From the NCBI GenBank assembly GCA_029931535.1, contig JAQPZY010001256.1, forward strand, positions 929,001 through 993,000: a DNA stretch of 64,000 nucleotides, read 5' to 3'. Positions 23,718 through 36,869 of this stretch are shown here, piece after piece. Below the pieces are notes generated by a model. It was given only the letters and a program-made list of their open reading frames with translations. It was not told the origin of the DNA and did no database searches. Numbering within the stretch: the stretch's first letter is position 1; every line of letters begins with the position of its first letter. A program made the position numbers and the translations under genes. The DNA is from Margaritifera margaritifera. Lineage: Eukaryota; Mollusca; Bivalvia; Unionida; Margaritiferidae.

Positions 23718-23844
23718 GGTCAATAGCAATGTTAAATTAAACATAATCATGGCGAGACAAGAACCACACATATTATAATCTATTTTTTTTTAAATTTTTT
23801 TTTTTAAACAAGGTTCTAAAACAAAATATTTAAAAATGTTAAAT

Positions 23845-23899
<55 letters not shown>

Positions 23900-23914
23900 T
23901 TCTCTCTCTCTCTC

Positions 23915-23986
<72 letters not shown>

Positions 23987-24025
23987 CTGGTCAATAGCAA
24001 TGTTAAATTAAACATAATCATGGAA
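23556..24025. repeat. Tandem duplication with (CT)n tracts
   Basis: Two copies of a unit (ATCATGGCGAGACAAGAACC ... AACAAGGTTCTAAAAC ... (CT)n ... CTGGTCAATAGCAATG). The first has a (CT)n of about 60 bp (23,656-23,714); the second has about 140 bp (23,847-23,986) interrupted by G and TT. The arms are nearly identical, so the duplication is recent. Confidence 0.85.
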
Positions 24026-25900
24026 TCATGGCTCCGATGAACTGTTACAAAAAATTTACATGTTTTGAATCACCTCCTGTTTGTTCGTCATTTCGCTAGA
24101 CCTGTTTCCGACTCGGTTCGACGTACACGCTGGGGATTGATCGACACAAATTTATCATTATTTAAAATTTATATACGACAGTATGGTCTCTTTAGTTAAC
24201 AATGGATTCAATTTAAAACACAATTAATATAAATATCAGTGTTCATAGTATTAACGGGTAATGTTCAACAGTGTTCATAGTATTAACGGGTAGTGTTCAA
24301 CGGTGAATAGTCTAAAAATATATGAAACATATAAAACTGTATATTTTGTAATTTATAAATATCTGGACGAACTTGTTACTTATATACTGTTTAATTTATA
24401 TTATGACCCTGATTTTTTTTACTTATACTCGTAAATAACTGACAGAAACATAGTTTAAACAACAAAAAGGTTGGTCCAGTGTTTGTAGATAAGCACAGAA
24501 CAAACTGATTTTTTTAAAAAAATAATGTATTTACTCATTGTTTTTCATTCTTTGTCATCTACTAAAAGTATCTAAAATGATAAAGAAACAAAACGCTCCC
24601 TGTAAACGTGGGCTGAGTACAATTTTGAACGCAGCCAAATTTAACCTTATTCAGGCATATACACATGCTATTATTTTCTAACCTTCACCTGCAACTGACC
24701 TTCTATCCGAGTCGTGAACTCGTCTTGAAATGACTGTTGTAAAGAATTCCCAGTACAAGTTCAATGGAACACCTGTCAGCTTTAAAAAGTACCAAACAAA
24801 AGTTATGAACTTCCTGTAAATGACTCCATCGGACTAAAAAAGTAAATAAATTGTCTTCAATGAATCAGAATATAAATGTTGACGCAAGTGTTATTTCCGG
24901 GAGCACATGGAATAACTGGACAAGACCGATTTGCAGCAGGTGCAGCTTTGTTAACAATTGGTTTGAGGATTTACCTGTACAGCGCAAGCTATCTGCGTGT
25001 GATCTTCATTGTAAGTCAGAGAAATGTACATGATTGATTATGTTTTGTACACCTGTGGTTTAATATGCAAGGAAATTACTATTTTCCAGGTAATACAATC
25101 AGTTTCTTTGCTTCTGATTACAGGTAAATAATATCGCTTGTTTCTTGGATACACGTGCTGGTTTTTCAGGTCTTTTTTGTGTCAGTGCACTTAAAACGTA
25201 TATTACCACGAAAACCATAACTTCATATGATTTATGGAAAGATAAGCCATTTTCTAATTTTATTTTATTATTATTAATATTTTCTTTTTTGTTGTCAAAA
25301 TGAAATAAAATATGGAAACACTGCCTTAAAGGTGTAGGCAGCACACTATTGTGTCAAAGGCAAATGGAGTCAAGGAATAAGTGTTTGAGTTGACATATAT
25401 GTCTTCTTTTCTATCATGAGCATATTTATTGTATTAAAATACACTGATTTCTGGATGCAACTAATAAAATGTGCATTTTACTATCTGAGCTTTCAATTTA
25501 AAGCCGGTTTTGTTATTATATGTTTTAACTATCCTTATTTGGAAATGATCCATGCTGCAAATACAAAGCACATGCATCATGCACTTAAAAACCGTACTGA
25601 CCATGGCACAAAGCCAGAACTGACTGTTGAGAAAAGTGGACATAATCTGCAGAGAGAGGGAGAGAGAGAGAAACTCAAACATCCAAGATTTAAAAAAGAA
25701 AATGATATAAAATTACAAACTTCTTGGCTAGTTTCGTATGCCGATACTACTATGAGGATTTGTAGGTTTCCTAAATTAAATACATTTTGAAAACACTTGA
25801 AAAAACCAGGAAATCATTGGAAGTGTTGTGTGTGTGTGTGTGTGTGTGTGACACTGTATAAATCTTAAGCATATAATCTTAAATACAAAATCTTTACGTC
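24026..25900. other. No supported gene
   Basis: AT-rich intergenic DNA with a 33-bp direct repeat (GTGTTCATAGTATTAACGGG at about 24,240 and 24,272) and a (GT)n tract (about 25,828-25,850). Short open frames here lack any recognisable domain. Confidence 0.55.
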
Positions 25901-25902
25901 AG

Positions 25903-26355
25903 TTTTGACACCGATGCCATGTCTCGCTGTCCTTCACGTCAGTGTTGACCCTACGCTTCCATATCTCGCTGTCCTTCACGTCAGTGTTGACCCTACGCTG
26001 CCATGTCTCGCTGTCCTTCACGTCAGTGTTGACCCTACGCTTCCATATCTCGCTGTCCTTCACGTCAGTGTTGAACCTACGCTGCCATGTATCGCTGTCC
26101 TTCACGTCAGTGTTGAACATACGCTGCCATGTCTCGCTGTTCTTCACGTCAGTGTTGAACCTACGCTGCCATGTCTCGCTGTCCTTCACGTCAGTGTTGA
26201 CCCTACGCTGCCATGTCTCGCTGTCCTTCACGTCAGTGTTGACCCTACGCTGCCATGTCTCGCTGTCCTTCACGTCAGTGTTGACTCTACGCTTCCATAT
26301 CTCGCTGTCCTTCACGTCAGTGTTGAACCTACGCTGCCATGTCTCGCTGTCTGTT
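25903..26355. repeat. 42-bp minisatellite, about 10-11 copies
   Basis: Units of the type CTTCACGTCAGTGTTGACCC followed by TACGCTGCCATGTCTCGCTGTC, 42 bp long. Because 42 is a multiple of three, several frames on both strands stay open through the array; these are consequences of the repeat length, not evidence for a gene. Confidence 0.92.
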
Positions 26356-26359
26356 AAAG

Positions 26360-26998
26360 CTTGCAAGACAATTAGAACATGACAACTGTAAATTTTTCTC
26401 TCAATACAGTATACTTTTCAAACACACTAAACAAGGCTTTTTTTCCTCCCTCATTTATTTATTTCATAATTTCTCAGATAGACAGGTAATTTAAGCCAAG
26501 TTCTGATTGCTGATTCGATCGATTCCAAAGCTACGTCCACATGCTGATATATTTCGTCTTGTTACGCGGGAGTGACTCAGGCGTGTAAATTACATACGTA
26601 TTTATAGCTGCCGGCAATGTGGCATGTTACAATATATGTCCAGGTGATTGTTAAGTTAGTAAGTATGTGTGCTGCTCAGTATAAGGGTTTCTAATTCTGA
26701 TTCTGTTTGTTTCCCACAAACAATCACTTTTAATTAAGTAAGGTTACCAACATATCCGCGATCACCAGGATTTAAACCATTCCAAGTCTCGAAGATCTCA
26801 GTAAGCAAGGATAACTACATGTCACATACGGATTTTTCAGCATAGCATTACGTTCTGATTGGAAATATTGCAGATCATTGTGAACCTTTCGACAGCACTG
26901 ACATCACCTGGTCCTGTTACAAGGGAATAAGAGTCATTTGGTGCTATTTGTGGCTACTTGCATCGGTGGACAGTGGCGTTCTCTGCGTGTATGTATAA

Positions 26999-27052
<54 letters not shown>

Positions 27053-27795
27053 CAAGCATACAGACGATTGCTTCTTGAATAGAACGACTTTTCTCTTTTT
27101 TTTTCTTTATTTGTATTCTTTTTAAACACTAACCAGAATTAATTTGTCAGATATTTAAATCAAATCATCATGACAATTCCTGTTATTTAACTCATCATAG
27201 ACTAGCTGTCGTGTATTTACATATGAAGTAAACTAATACCAATGTGAAGGCATACAAACTTGCCCCCCCCCCCCCCAACAAATAAAAACTTGACGATGTA
27301 AAAAATGAAACTTAGCGATTAAATAATAAAACGGTCATTTTAACTTTGTGCGTGAATTTGTTATATTAGTTGTAAATATGATGACATATCCGAGTTGTGT
27401 CGTAAAATGCAAGATGCAATGGCAAAGGCCCGGAAAAAAGCGTGCTTAGCTATTCGCTTTTCTGCATGTGCCCCCCCCCCCCCCCCCCCCCCCCGCAGCT
27501 TAACTTGCGCTGTTTATTCACGACGGTGAACATTTTTATTATTGACAATATATATGTAACAAAATCTTATTTGTACATGTTCCAGGGAAAAAATCTGTTT
27601 CTATTATAATTTAAATACATATATGTTGAGATTATTGTTCTGTTCTTTTACATTTTTTCCACTTTTATTACTTAATATAATACATAACTTTCGCTTTATT
27701 ATGTTTATAACCGATTATATGTTTTTGCTGTCTCTTCATATTTGTATTTTTTACTTTTTTGGCCGCGTCAAGGCGCTGAGTATTAATTTTGAAAG
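26360..27795. other. No supported gene; (GA)n and poly-C tracts
   Basis: (GA)n at 27,002-27,051, C runs at about 27,264-27,277 and 27,471-27,494. Otherwise AT-rich unique-looking DNA. Confidence 0.55.
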
Positions 27796-27799
27796 GTAT

Positions 27800-28337
27800 C
27801 TCAGCAAATAAAATGTACTCAGTTAAAATGTACTCAAATCAACAATTAAAATGTATTCAAATCAGCAATTAAAATGTATTCAAATCAGCAATTAAAATGT
27901 ATTCAAATCAGCAAATAAAATGTACTCAATTAAAATGTACTCAAATCAGCAATTAAAATATACTCAATTAAAATGTACTCAAATCAGCAATTAAAATGTA
28001 CTCAAATCAGCAATTAAAATGTACTCAATTAAAATGTATTCAAATCAGCAATTAAAATGTACTCAATTAAAATGTATTCAAATCAGCAATTAAAATGTAC
28101 TCAAATCAGCAATTAAAATGTACTCAATTAAAATGTACTCAAATCAGCAATTAAAATGTATTCAAATCAGCAATTAAAATGTATTCAAATCAGCAATTAA
28201 AATGTACTCAATTAAAATGTATTCAAATCAGCAATTAAAATGTACTCAAATCAGCAATTAAAATGTACTCAATTAAAATGTATTCAAATCAGCAATTAAA
28301 ATGTATTCAAATCAGCAAATAAAATGTACTCAAACTC
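27800..28337. repeat. 23-bp / 15-bp compound minisatellite
   Basis: Mixed array of AAATCAGCAATTAAAATGTACTC (23 bp) and a shortened AATTAAAATGTACTC (15 bp) in irregular order over about 540 bp. Confidence 0.92.
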
Positions 28338-30000
28338 AGTATAAGAAAGGAAACTGGCTGAAGTGACACACTAATAGACCGGTGCAGAACTAAATTATTG
28401 TCTCATGTCAGTGTAGGCAGAGCATTGGTTTTTTTTTTTTTTACGGAAGTGTCTATTTGCACGGCCGCCGTGTGCCAACTTTTAAAAAGACTATTCGTAC
28501 AGCAGCCGTTTGACCACAATACCTTTGAATGAATTTGGGACGAGTCCAAAATATTCCGAATAATGTAAAGTCAGATAAACCGAACATATAGATAAGTTTC
28601 TGGTCAGAAAGTTGACGGTCAACGAGACACCTACTCCAATAAATCAGCCCCTAAACCTGTATTCATATTAATGGGTGGTTCCCCAACAATACCATTACAG
28701 GTTTGGGGACCAAATTTATCAGACAACAACACACCATAAAAAGGAAATTGTTTGATTATATTTTATTTGCCGTGCATTAATTTTTTTAACGCGCACAGTA
28801 AAGGTTAATACTAAAGACAAGGAATATTGTATAAAGTAAAGATCGTGCAGTAGCTGGTTAAGTTAGAAATTAGCAGACGACAGTTAACGTGAGAAAAAGT
28901 CAGCCATGTTTTGCAAGTCATTCTGGGTAATTTTCTACGTGAGATTATGGATACTACTGGTAAAATCTGCTGAAGTTTGTATTACTGCAATGGGTGAAGT
29001 AGTAAAAGCAAAACATGGCACCCAAGGCCGGATTAAGGTGGTAGAAGGCCCTGCAGCAATTCAAAAAGAGTGGGCCCCCCTAATACCATTTAACTTCGTT
29101 GCGGATGCACGCCCCTCCCCAACCCCACCCCTGGTGGCCGGGTGAGGGTGGGCGTTGAGCTCTAGAGCAACTGCTCCATTTGCTCCTCCTTTAATCATGC
29201 CTTGATTGTACCAGTTTTACCTACATTGACTTGAAAAATTGGCAGATCAGGTACACGGCAGACGTAAGAATATCTTGAAGAATATTTGGTACGCAAAGGC
29301 CGTGCGAATAGCCTGCTGCAGATCATGTACACTGTTGCCGTGCGAATAGTCTTTTTTGAGTTGAAGTACACGGCGGCCGTGCAAATAGTCTCGGCCTTTT
29401 CTTACAGCAGTTTCAGTTGGCTAAGTAAGTGTCAATCGCAGAGTGGTGCAGAATCAAATTGTGTATTTTTTGTGCTCGCAAATGATGCCTATGTGCTGGC
29501 ATGCATATTTCTGAGGCCATGTGATGTAAGTTTACGTTTCGTTCGGATATTTCAAAATATCCGTTGTATCTTCATTCCTAATGCTATAAAATCCATATGA
29601 TCTGCATCGGTCAGTTTTGACAATAACTGCAATCACGAGTCATTGGGCATACAACGATGAGGACATGCATAAATGTGGCAACCTGCGATATCACTAACGT
29701 GTCCCGTTACAAGTCTCGGACAGCTATTTGAATTCGGTGTATGTCATCATATAAGCTATTTAAAAAAATAAAATATTAAAGCTTTATAAATTGTTCCTGA
29801 ACATCATTTTGCAGTTTCTCTGACACAAAGAGAAAAAAGAAAAACATACCTTGTTGAATACTTTAATAAAGTTATAGTTTCTTGAAATGGTCCATTTTCC
29901 GTCATGGTACTAGAAGTGCCTTCTGCGCCTTACTTGCAAGAAATCCATATCCATTATTCAGCCGATAGTTGCCATTAGCTACAATTCGGACCACCTCGAC
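28338..30000. other. No supported gene; short CACGGCNGCCGTG-type repeats
   Basis: The motif GTACACGGCGGCCGTGCAAATAGTC and variants occur around 28,455-28,505 and three times at 29,290-29,390, suggesting a degraded dispersed repeat. The ORF at 28,906-29,145 has no recognisable domain and is not called. Confidence 0.45.
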
Positions 30001-30250
30001 TATTTCCAAAACAAGGATGGGCCGAGAAATTGCGAATGCATTATACTATTTTTTTCATTCGTAACTTCTCGGCAAAATTCCTACGGTCAATCCAATCGTA
30101 GAAATAGTCGAGGTGGTCTGAAGAAATTACGGTTAGTTTTTTGTGAAGAAATTTGCAGCGAACAAAATGTATGATATTTCTGCAAATTACTAGGACGATA
30201 TACATCCGAGGCACATTTTAATTTAACAAAAATAGCCGAGGTGGTCAGAA
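29988..30250. repeat. Hairpin-forming inverted repeat with a third copy
   Basis: GACCACCTCGACTATTTCC (about 29,990-30,008) is inverted at 30,101-30,119, and a third diverged copy (GCCGAGGTGGTCAG) stands at about 30,235-30,249. Probable remnant of a small inverted-repeat element. Confidence 0.55.
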
Positions 30251-30259
30251 TGATCTATT

Positions 30260-32725
30260 ATTTTAATAGCCAGTCTGGTGCTAATGTTCCAATAATGTAC
30301 TATAAATATATGCCAGTGCATGAAACAATCTGAAGCACTTTGCATTTTTCTAGGTTTTATTATATGCAATTGTGTCATACCAAAACGCATGTATGTGACT
30401 AGAGTTTGACTTATTGTACTTTGCGATATCTTCTCACTGAAAGATAATCCAATGTGTGCATTGATTATTATATATTATTATATAGGGATTTCTTAGCCGT
30501 GGAAATCGTCAACAAATTTAAGACAGAAAATATCCCACCTTACAGTTATGCAACAGATTCTCAACATGAAAAGAATATTCCAACTTCAAATGGACTACCT
30601 GACCTACTTCTTCTGCCCTCTGCCACTTTAAAAAGAAATACTTTGTTTATTTCCAAACTAAATAAAGAATTAAATATAGCTGAGCCTTTACACTTTTTGC
30701 AAAGCTAATATATGTGCAGTTTTAATTTTGCTGCTCATATTTATGTTTATATCCCCTCTTACTATAAAAATAGTTGTAGAAAATGAACAATTGAATTGAA
30801 TTGAACATTAATTCAGGAATTATTGCGTAAACGGTATTGATAATATGACATCAAACTTAGTCTCAGACTCATATCGGGATAATACACGGCTTGCTGTGTG
30901 CAAACGGTTTCCGGAGCTCGAGATTTCAAAGTATTTACAGAGTATAGACACGGTTTTCTAATTATCGCCCGTTGTACTGATATCGCTCCCTAGGTGCGTA
31001 GCAGTAACGTCCGCCATATCACTAGTGAAATAGATTGTAAACAAAGCGAAATGGTGCGTACAAATACCCATAAAGGACTCTACTGATTGCACAAATTTTA
31101 AAAGAGAGCATCTACATTCCATATTTGTAGGAAACAAATTCACAAACCACGGACTTCAAAGTGAAGTGGCAGCAAAACAATATTTAAATTCTCATGGATA
31201 TTCTGTTATTAAAAAAGGACGGCATATTTATGTGCAGGAAAACTAGTTGTCAGCTAGCCCAGGTGAAAATTTAGATGAAAACACGCTGCTTGAAATTATA
31301 AGTCCAATACCTACTAACTGGACAACATTGGATGAACTTTTCTTCAAACATAAAGAGTGGCAATGACTCTGGTTATTAAGAAGAAAGGGAATAAGAGTGT
31401 TCTATATGCAAATACAGATGACAATATTTTGCACTGGTCCTAGGAAATGAAAAATTTCTTTTGGCTTAGTGCAGATGACCACAAGTTTGTGAATGTAGAG
31501 TATGATGAAAATTATGTAAATGGACATGTTACAAGACTACATACATTTTTATGCATAGAAAATGATGTCACGCATAGTTGATGAAATTGAAGAAGATCGC
31601 TTAGTGTTCAGTAAGACTTTCAAAACATGTATGCGTCTGTGACTATAAATGTATATAATTATAGTTTTATGTTGGTTCTGATTTTTTAAATCATGTTATG
31701 ATGCTAATGAATGAGTCATTTATTTAAATTATAGATTTGGGAAAATAAAATTTGTCATTTTATGTGTTGATTCAAGTTTCTCCTTTAGTCAAGTGAAAAT
31801 ACATTAACTCATAAGAGTTTCTTCGGGCCTAGAACATAAATTTCCTTGTAGCAACAAGGACTAGTAGATTTTAAACTTACTAGCCCTGCTGAAACTTCAC
31901 TAGTCCTTCCCACAAAACAATGTTAGTTACATATATAGATTAACAACACTCCATGCAGAAGGTAATTTAAAATCCGCTTTTTCAACTATGAATTTATCAC
32001 TTGCCGTCCACCAAATGCCTTTGAAATAAACATGCTTTGCTCGTGTGGAGATATTCCTACCATATTCTTGGCAGTGTTGTGCGATTTATAATTGCCACAA
32101 GTCTCACCTCTACTTTTGAGATATGAGTAAAGTTGGCCTCTGAATAAATATATGTGCCCAATTAATAATGCATGTAGTGCGGGGTAGTTTTTTCTGAAAG
32201 ATTCTGGTCAACAGTCTCTAATTATTTCTCTTGTAAGTCATATTATCAGTGATTTCAACTTATCTGCTAGGATTGGAATCTTCTGACGGCAAAGACTAAA
32301 ATTTAAGTGGAACCAAACACTCACAATCTTCATGCACTTGTCCGTGTATTTCACACATTGATTTCTTCCATAAATTGTGTTTGCGACGATTATTTGATCA
32401 TCCATTAACGGAACATGAACTACCTCCATCTTTTTAATATTTTCCATCGCTATCCATCTGAAGTTTTAAGATAAAACGAGCAAAGATAAAATGTAAACAA
32501 AAAGACTGATATTGTTTTGATCGCGGCACGTGCGGTATCTAATGTTCATTTCACTATCGTTATGGCTGACGCATCACGTGATCGGTTAATGGCAGCGCTC
32601 ATGAAACTGGGGTCATATACAGATCATTGTGTCTATAGGTATGTAAATTTTACACCAAAATACTTATATGAAAAAGTTTTGAAGAAAAAAAAAGTAAAGC
32701 AGCATGTCAAATTCCGATGTTATAG
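30260..32725. other. No intact gene; decayed coding-like stretch at about 31,080-31,560
   Basis: On the plus strand, broken frames read SEVAAKQYLNSHGYSVIKKG (about 31,160), then PTNWTTLDELFFKHKEW (about 31,305), and after a shift MTLVIKKKGNKSVLYAN (about 31,365) and LVLGNEKFLLA. These look like one decayed protein gene with several stops. I do not recognise the family. Confidence 0.35.
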
Positions 32726-32730
32726 TACAC

Positions 32731-32870
32731 AGGGAGTCACTGTGGTTCAGTGGCTAGCGTGCCGAACTAATGGTCGCGAATTCGAATCCTGGTCAGATCA
32801 AGCTGGGTGGGCGTCTCTGGTGTGTCTCTGGGGAAGTCACTTTACTCCCATTGCCTCGACACTATAGTAA
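32731..32870 (+). repeat. tRNA-derived SINE
   Basis: An internal RNA polymerase III promoter is visible: box A-like GTGGTTCAGTGGCTAGCG (32,742-32,759) and box B-like CGAATTCGAATCCTGG (about 32,776-32,791). A non-tRNA body follows (GGGAAGTCACTTTACTCCC, about 32,831-32,849). It does not fold into a functional tRNA. Confidence 0.7.
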
Positions 32871-34960
32871 AACACCGACTCTCCGGATCCATCGGGGGAC
32901 ATAGATTTAGTCCGGATGATCGAATTTTGGTTTATCAAATAGAACAGTGAATAGAAGTATCTTGATTAAATTGATTCGAGAATCGTACGTTTGACTGTAT
33001 ATGTATCAGTAATATAGTAAATATTGATATTTTGTAGACATTTGACGTATTTAAGAGCAGAAAAGTAGAAAGAATACAAATATTACTTAGATAATTTAAT
33101 ATTACCAAAGTGTACATGTGAACACAAGTGTCAAAGGGCTTTGATTAAGATAAACTCAGCTGACATTGATTCCTTTCACACACGTGCGGGTAGGTGATTA
33201 ACTTTTATCACCCGTCAAGTCACCGATGATCATTGATCGACAGTTAATTACATAGGCTAGGCTTGGATTACAGAATGTCTTTGATCTGACCGTTATTGGT
33301 TTTTAATCATATTTGATTAGTTTCGGATTTATGTCCGACAACTTACATATTGTCATAGCTACAATTACTTAGCGACAATTGGGTGTAAGAATAAACTTCC
33401 TCACTTTCTATCTCATTTTCTACCCCCCCCCCCTTCTTAATTACGTGTATTTTCACTTTAAAAACGATAATTTAGTTATTCGTAATAGCATTGCAATTAT
33501 AATTGTAAGCGGTTATATTCGAGTGTACTTGTTTCTATTTTTTTCTTGCAATGCTCTGTGTTTGCGTCGTGATCTGCAAATTAGTTCATTTCATGATACA
33601 TATAAATTGTAATTAAAAAAATGTAGGAGAACACGGTAGTAGTCCGTAGAAGAGAATACTGCTAAAAATCGTCGAGCGGTTAATCGACGTTTTACTGTAT
33701 GTAGCCTTTCATGTGTTCATGTGCAATTAAACACAAAGCAAACAAAAACGTAATCGTCAAGCCAGGCTGAACCTGCCCGATCATATACATCAAACTGGAC
33801 TAAACCTACCCAGTCAAGTATGTAACAGTAGAATGTATTTGTAACGCCTACGGTTGAGGGAAAGATAGATGTTGTTTTAAAAAAATTCTAAATCCTGTAT
33901 CATGTGTGATTGATTAGTTTGAAATAGAACAGTGTTGTGCTCAGAGGTGTTTCCGTCTTGGTAACAAAACATGACATCAGAAGTAGCCCACTGTGGAGTT
34001 GTTCATGCAGAAAATGATTGATTCTTCGACAACCTTATGTATGTATGTATGTATGTATGTATGTATGTATGTATGTATGTATGTATGTATGTACAGATTT
34101 AACGGCACATCAGCACAATCGTAGCTATATAGTGCAGAGTCAGTGGTGGTAAAAATGGTAAAGGTAGAAACTGATAAAATCTTTAGGACGATAAACTGTT
34201 ACAAGTAAATATTAACATGTATTTTTTATTCGTCACAGGTTAAAATGTAAAGATGTGGAAATTCTTTAAAACGAGATTAAAAATAAAGGTTAAAAAGGTA
34301 TACTCGTAAAAACAGAGTCAATTCTTGGTATACATAAACCTTGTTCTTTTAGAAAGTCCAAGAATTTCTTCTCGTGGCACATATTGAGAAAGCTTGGGAT
34401 TTAGGCTTGATCATGAATTAGTTGTAGGATTATCAAAGTGCTATAGTAAAAATACATTTACTCTTGTTCCGACAGGTGTGAACATACCTGAGACATTTGA
34501 TGGAATGTAACAATGTATGTTTGTCTTTATTACATACTTTACAAAACCAATAAAATCGTGCACATATTGCACGTTTTAAACACGTTTTTATTGTAATAAT
34601 TGACGTAAATATATTTATCTAATACTTATTTCTGTGAAAATCAATTTCCGAATGTTACATGAATTAATTATATTTTCAGTCTAAGTCCCATGTTGATTAA
34701 AACAAAAAAAACAAAAACAAAAAAACCTCGCCAGTGTTTAAAAATAGTGGATCATCAGCTGTGTACATACATGTTTGTACCAACCTTTCCATGGTCGATT
34801 AACCTGACTGCCAATGAGTGACCAACATCGCATGACTCAGTCCGGCAAATCATATGTTCCGGATTTTGTGGGACATAATAACATGATTTGATAGACTAGG
34901 TCACGTGACGTCGGTCTCACATTAACGATATGGTTGCGGTTAATGAATGATGATTTTGTC
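32871..34960. other. No supported gene; (TATG)n microsatellite
   Basis: AT-rich DNA with a (TATG)n tract at about 34,036-34,092 and a C run at 33,423-33,433. No domain-bearing ORF. Confidence 0.55.
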
Positions 34961-34964
34961 CTTA

Positions 34965-35330
34965 ATTTGGAAGAATGCATTAGAATAGCGTGGGTTTACA
35001 CTTTATTTGGAAGAATGCATTAGAATAGCGTAGGTTTACACTTTATTTGGAAGAATGCATTGGAATAGCGTGGGTTTACATTTAATTTGGAAGAATGCAT
35101 TAGAATAGCGTGGGTTTACACTTTATTTGGAAGAATGCATTAGAATAGCGTGGGTTTACACTTTATTTGGAAGAATGCATTAGAATAGCGTGGGTTTACA
35201 CTTTATTTGGAAGAATGCATTGGAATAGCGTGGGTTTACACTTTATTTGGAAGAATGCATTAGAATAGCGTGGGTTTACACTTTATTTGGAAGAATGCAT
35301 TAGAATAGCGTGGGTTTACACTTTATTTGT
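34965..35330. repeat. 40-bp minisatellite, 9 copies
   Basis: Units of TTTGGAAGAATGCATTAGAA followed by TAGCGTGGGTTTACACTTTA, nine almost identical copies with A/G variants at a few positions. Confidence 0.93.
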
Positions 35331-36031
35331 CTGAGTTGAATACTGGCTGAATACATCTGTCTGTCTGTCTGACACACACCAGCAATTTGCTTTATATGTA
35401 TATTAAACTGTGAAAGCGTATGGCTGTGCGCATTTAAAGCTATCTACATACAAAGTACACCTGCTCAATAAAGACAACACTTATTAACCTGTTGTCTTTA
35501 TATTCTTTACATATATAACCTCATTATAAACGACACTTGTCCATGAAGGACTAGATTTAATGGTTCTTTCGGTGTTTTTATGGACAAAATTCATTATGTG
35601 AAGGAGTGGTTTGGTTTACAGTGGACAGTCTATTAAACTTAGTATAACCAAAATAAGTTTGGTATCTTCTGTACTTAGTGTGATTTAAATCTGATATGGG
35701 TTTACTCCTGCATATACGGTAATTTTTGTTCTTCCAAATTATTGTAATTTCTCATATTTCAATTCCACTTAAAACGATTTTATTGGAAAGGTATAAAATA
35801 AACAGGGTTAGATGAGTTCCAACAGGTTCTAGTCAACCAACATCTTTCATTCTTAGCTGCACAATAGTGCGCGTATTAACTATATTTGATACGTACAAAG
35901 CGTTAGAAACGCTTTAGTGATTTAAGAAAATCCAGCGTTTTGAATTCATAAACACGGAATATGCAAAGAAATCTTACATAGTCTTCATGTTTACAAATGA
36001 ACTTTTTATGTTTAATAATTCATGCAAGTGT

Positions 36032-36032
<1 letters not shown>

Positions 36033-36103
<71 letters not shown>
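36033..36103. repeat. (AT)n microsatellite
   Basis: About 70 bp of pure AT. It is followed by GTGCTCAAA; the inverse arrangement (TTTGAGCACT before (AT)n) is at about 38,092-38,177, so both tracts may be ends of the same dispersed element. Confidence 0.85.
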
Positions 36104-36105
<2 letters not shown>

Positions 36106-36411
36106 TGCTCAAAGAAAAAACATTTCAGACACAGGCGCAGGGCTGGTGACTTAAAACAAATCACAAGTCTGACTCAAATTTCACAAGCCCTGACTCCAAT
36201 TTCATGTGCCCTGACTCCAGTTCCATGTGCCATGATTTCAATTCCATGTGCCCGAAAGGGTCCTATGTTTTTACTAGTATTTGTCACACAACATTGCAAT
36301 TGCTGTACTTTAAATATAAAAAGAAATAAACAAAATCATATTAAATTGACTTTTGTGTTTATTCAGATCTCAAAATATTTCACGTCCTGATGTCAACCAT
36401 TGTCCAATTGC

Positions 36412-36675
36412 TCAATCTATGTCCTTCTTACTCGTTGGATCAGCAGTGTTGATGCTCATTAGCATCTGAAGCGTGTTTTGCTTTATACATTTTCTCTTTA
36501 CACTTTTGATGTTGTTCAGGAGACTGAACCCGCTTTCACATTCTGCTGTAGAGGGGCTCAAAACTAAAATTATTTCCAACAACTTTAAAATGTTGCCATT
36601 TTCAGGTGTGGAATTCCTAATGATTGTGGCATACACCTCTGCTTTTGTGATCTCTGAATTTTTGTAGGTCTTCAT
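36412..36675 (-). pseudogene. hAT transposase C-terminal fragment (dimerisation domain)
   Basis: An 87-aa frame contains LSPSTAECESGFSLLNNIKSVKR, the signature of the hAT-type C-terminal dimerisation domain (also found in ZMYM/ZNF862-like host proteins). Upstream minus-strand sequence to about 36,860 gives only broken frames, and no catalytic part is found, so this is a fragment. Confidence 0.7.
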
Positions 36676-36869
36676 GTTTTCTTTAAGTTGATGTACTGTC
36701 TGTGTATTGCGTCATGATATGTAGGAAAGAGTGGAGCAAGTGCTCCAACATTTGCTGAATTTCATCTTTCCCATGTCTAGACAGTTTGCACGTTTCCTCT
36801 ATAAACTCAGTGTAATTAACAGCTTGAATGGAGTTCAGGGGGGCTCTGATTGAAGTTTAAAACAGAAAT

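Noticed and set aside
25899..26382. Long ORFs of about 150 aa on both strands with 14-aa repeats
   Set aside because: They arise from the 42-bp minisatellite; the unit length is a multiple of three, so frames stay open by chance.
36022..36390. ORF starting with a long (YI)n run
   Set aside because: Translation of an (AT)n microsatellite; same for similar ORFs at 38,004, 42,367 and 59,716.
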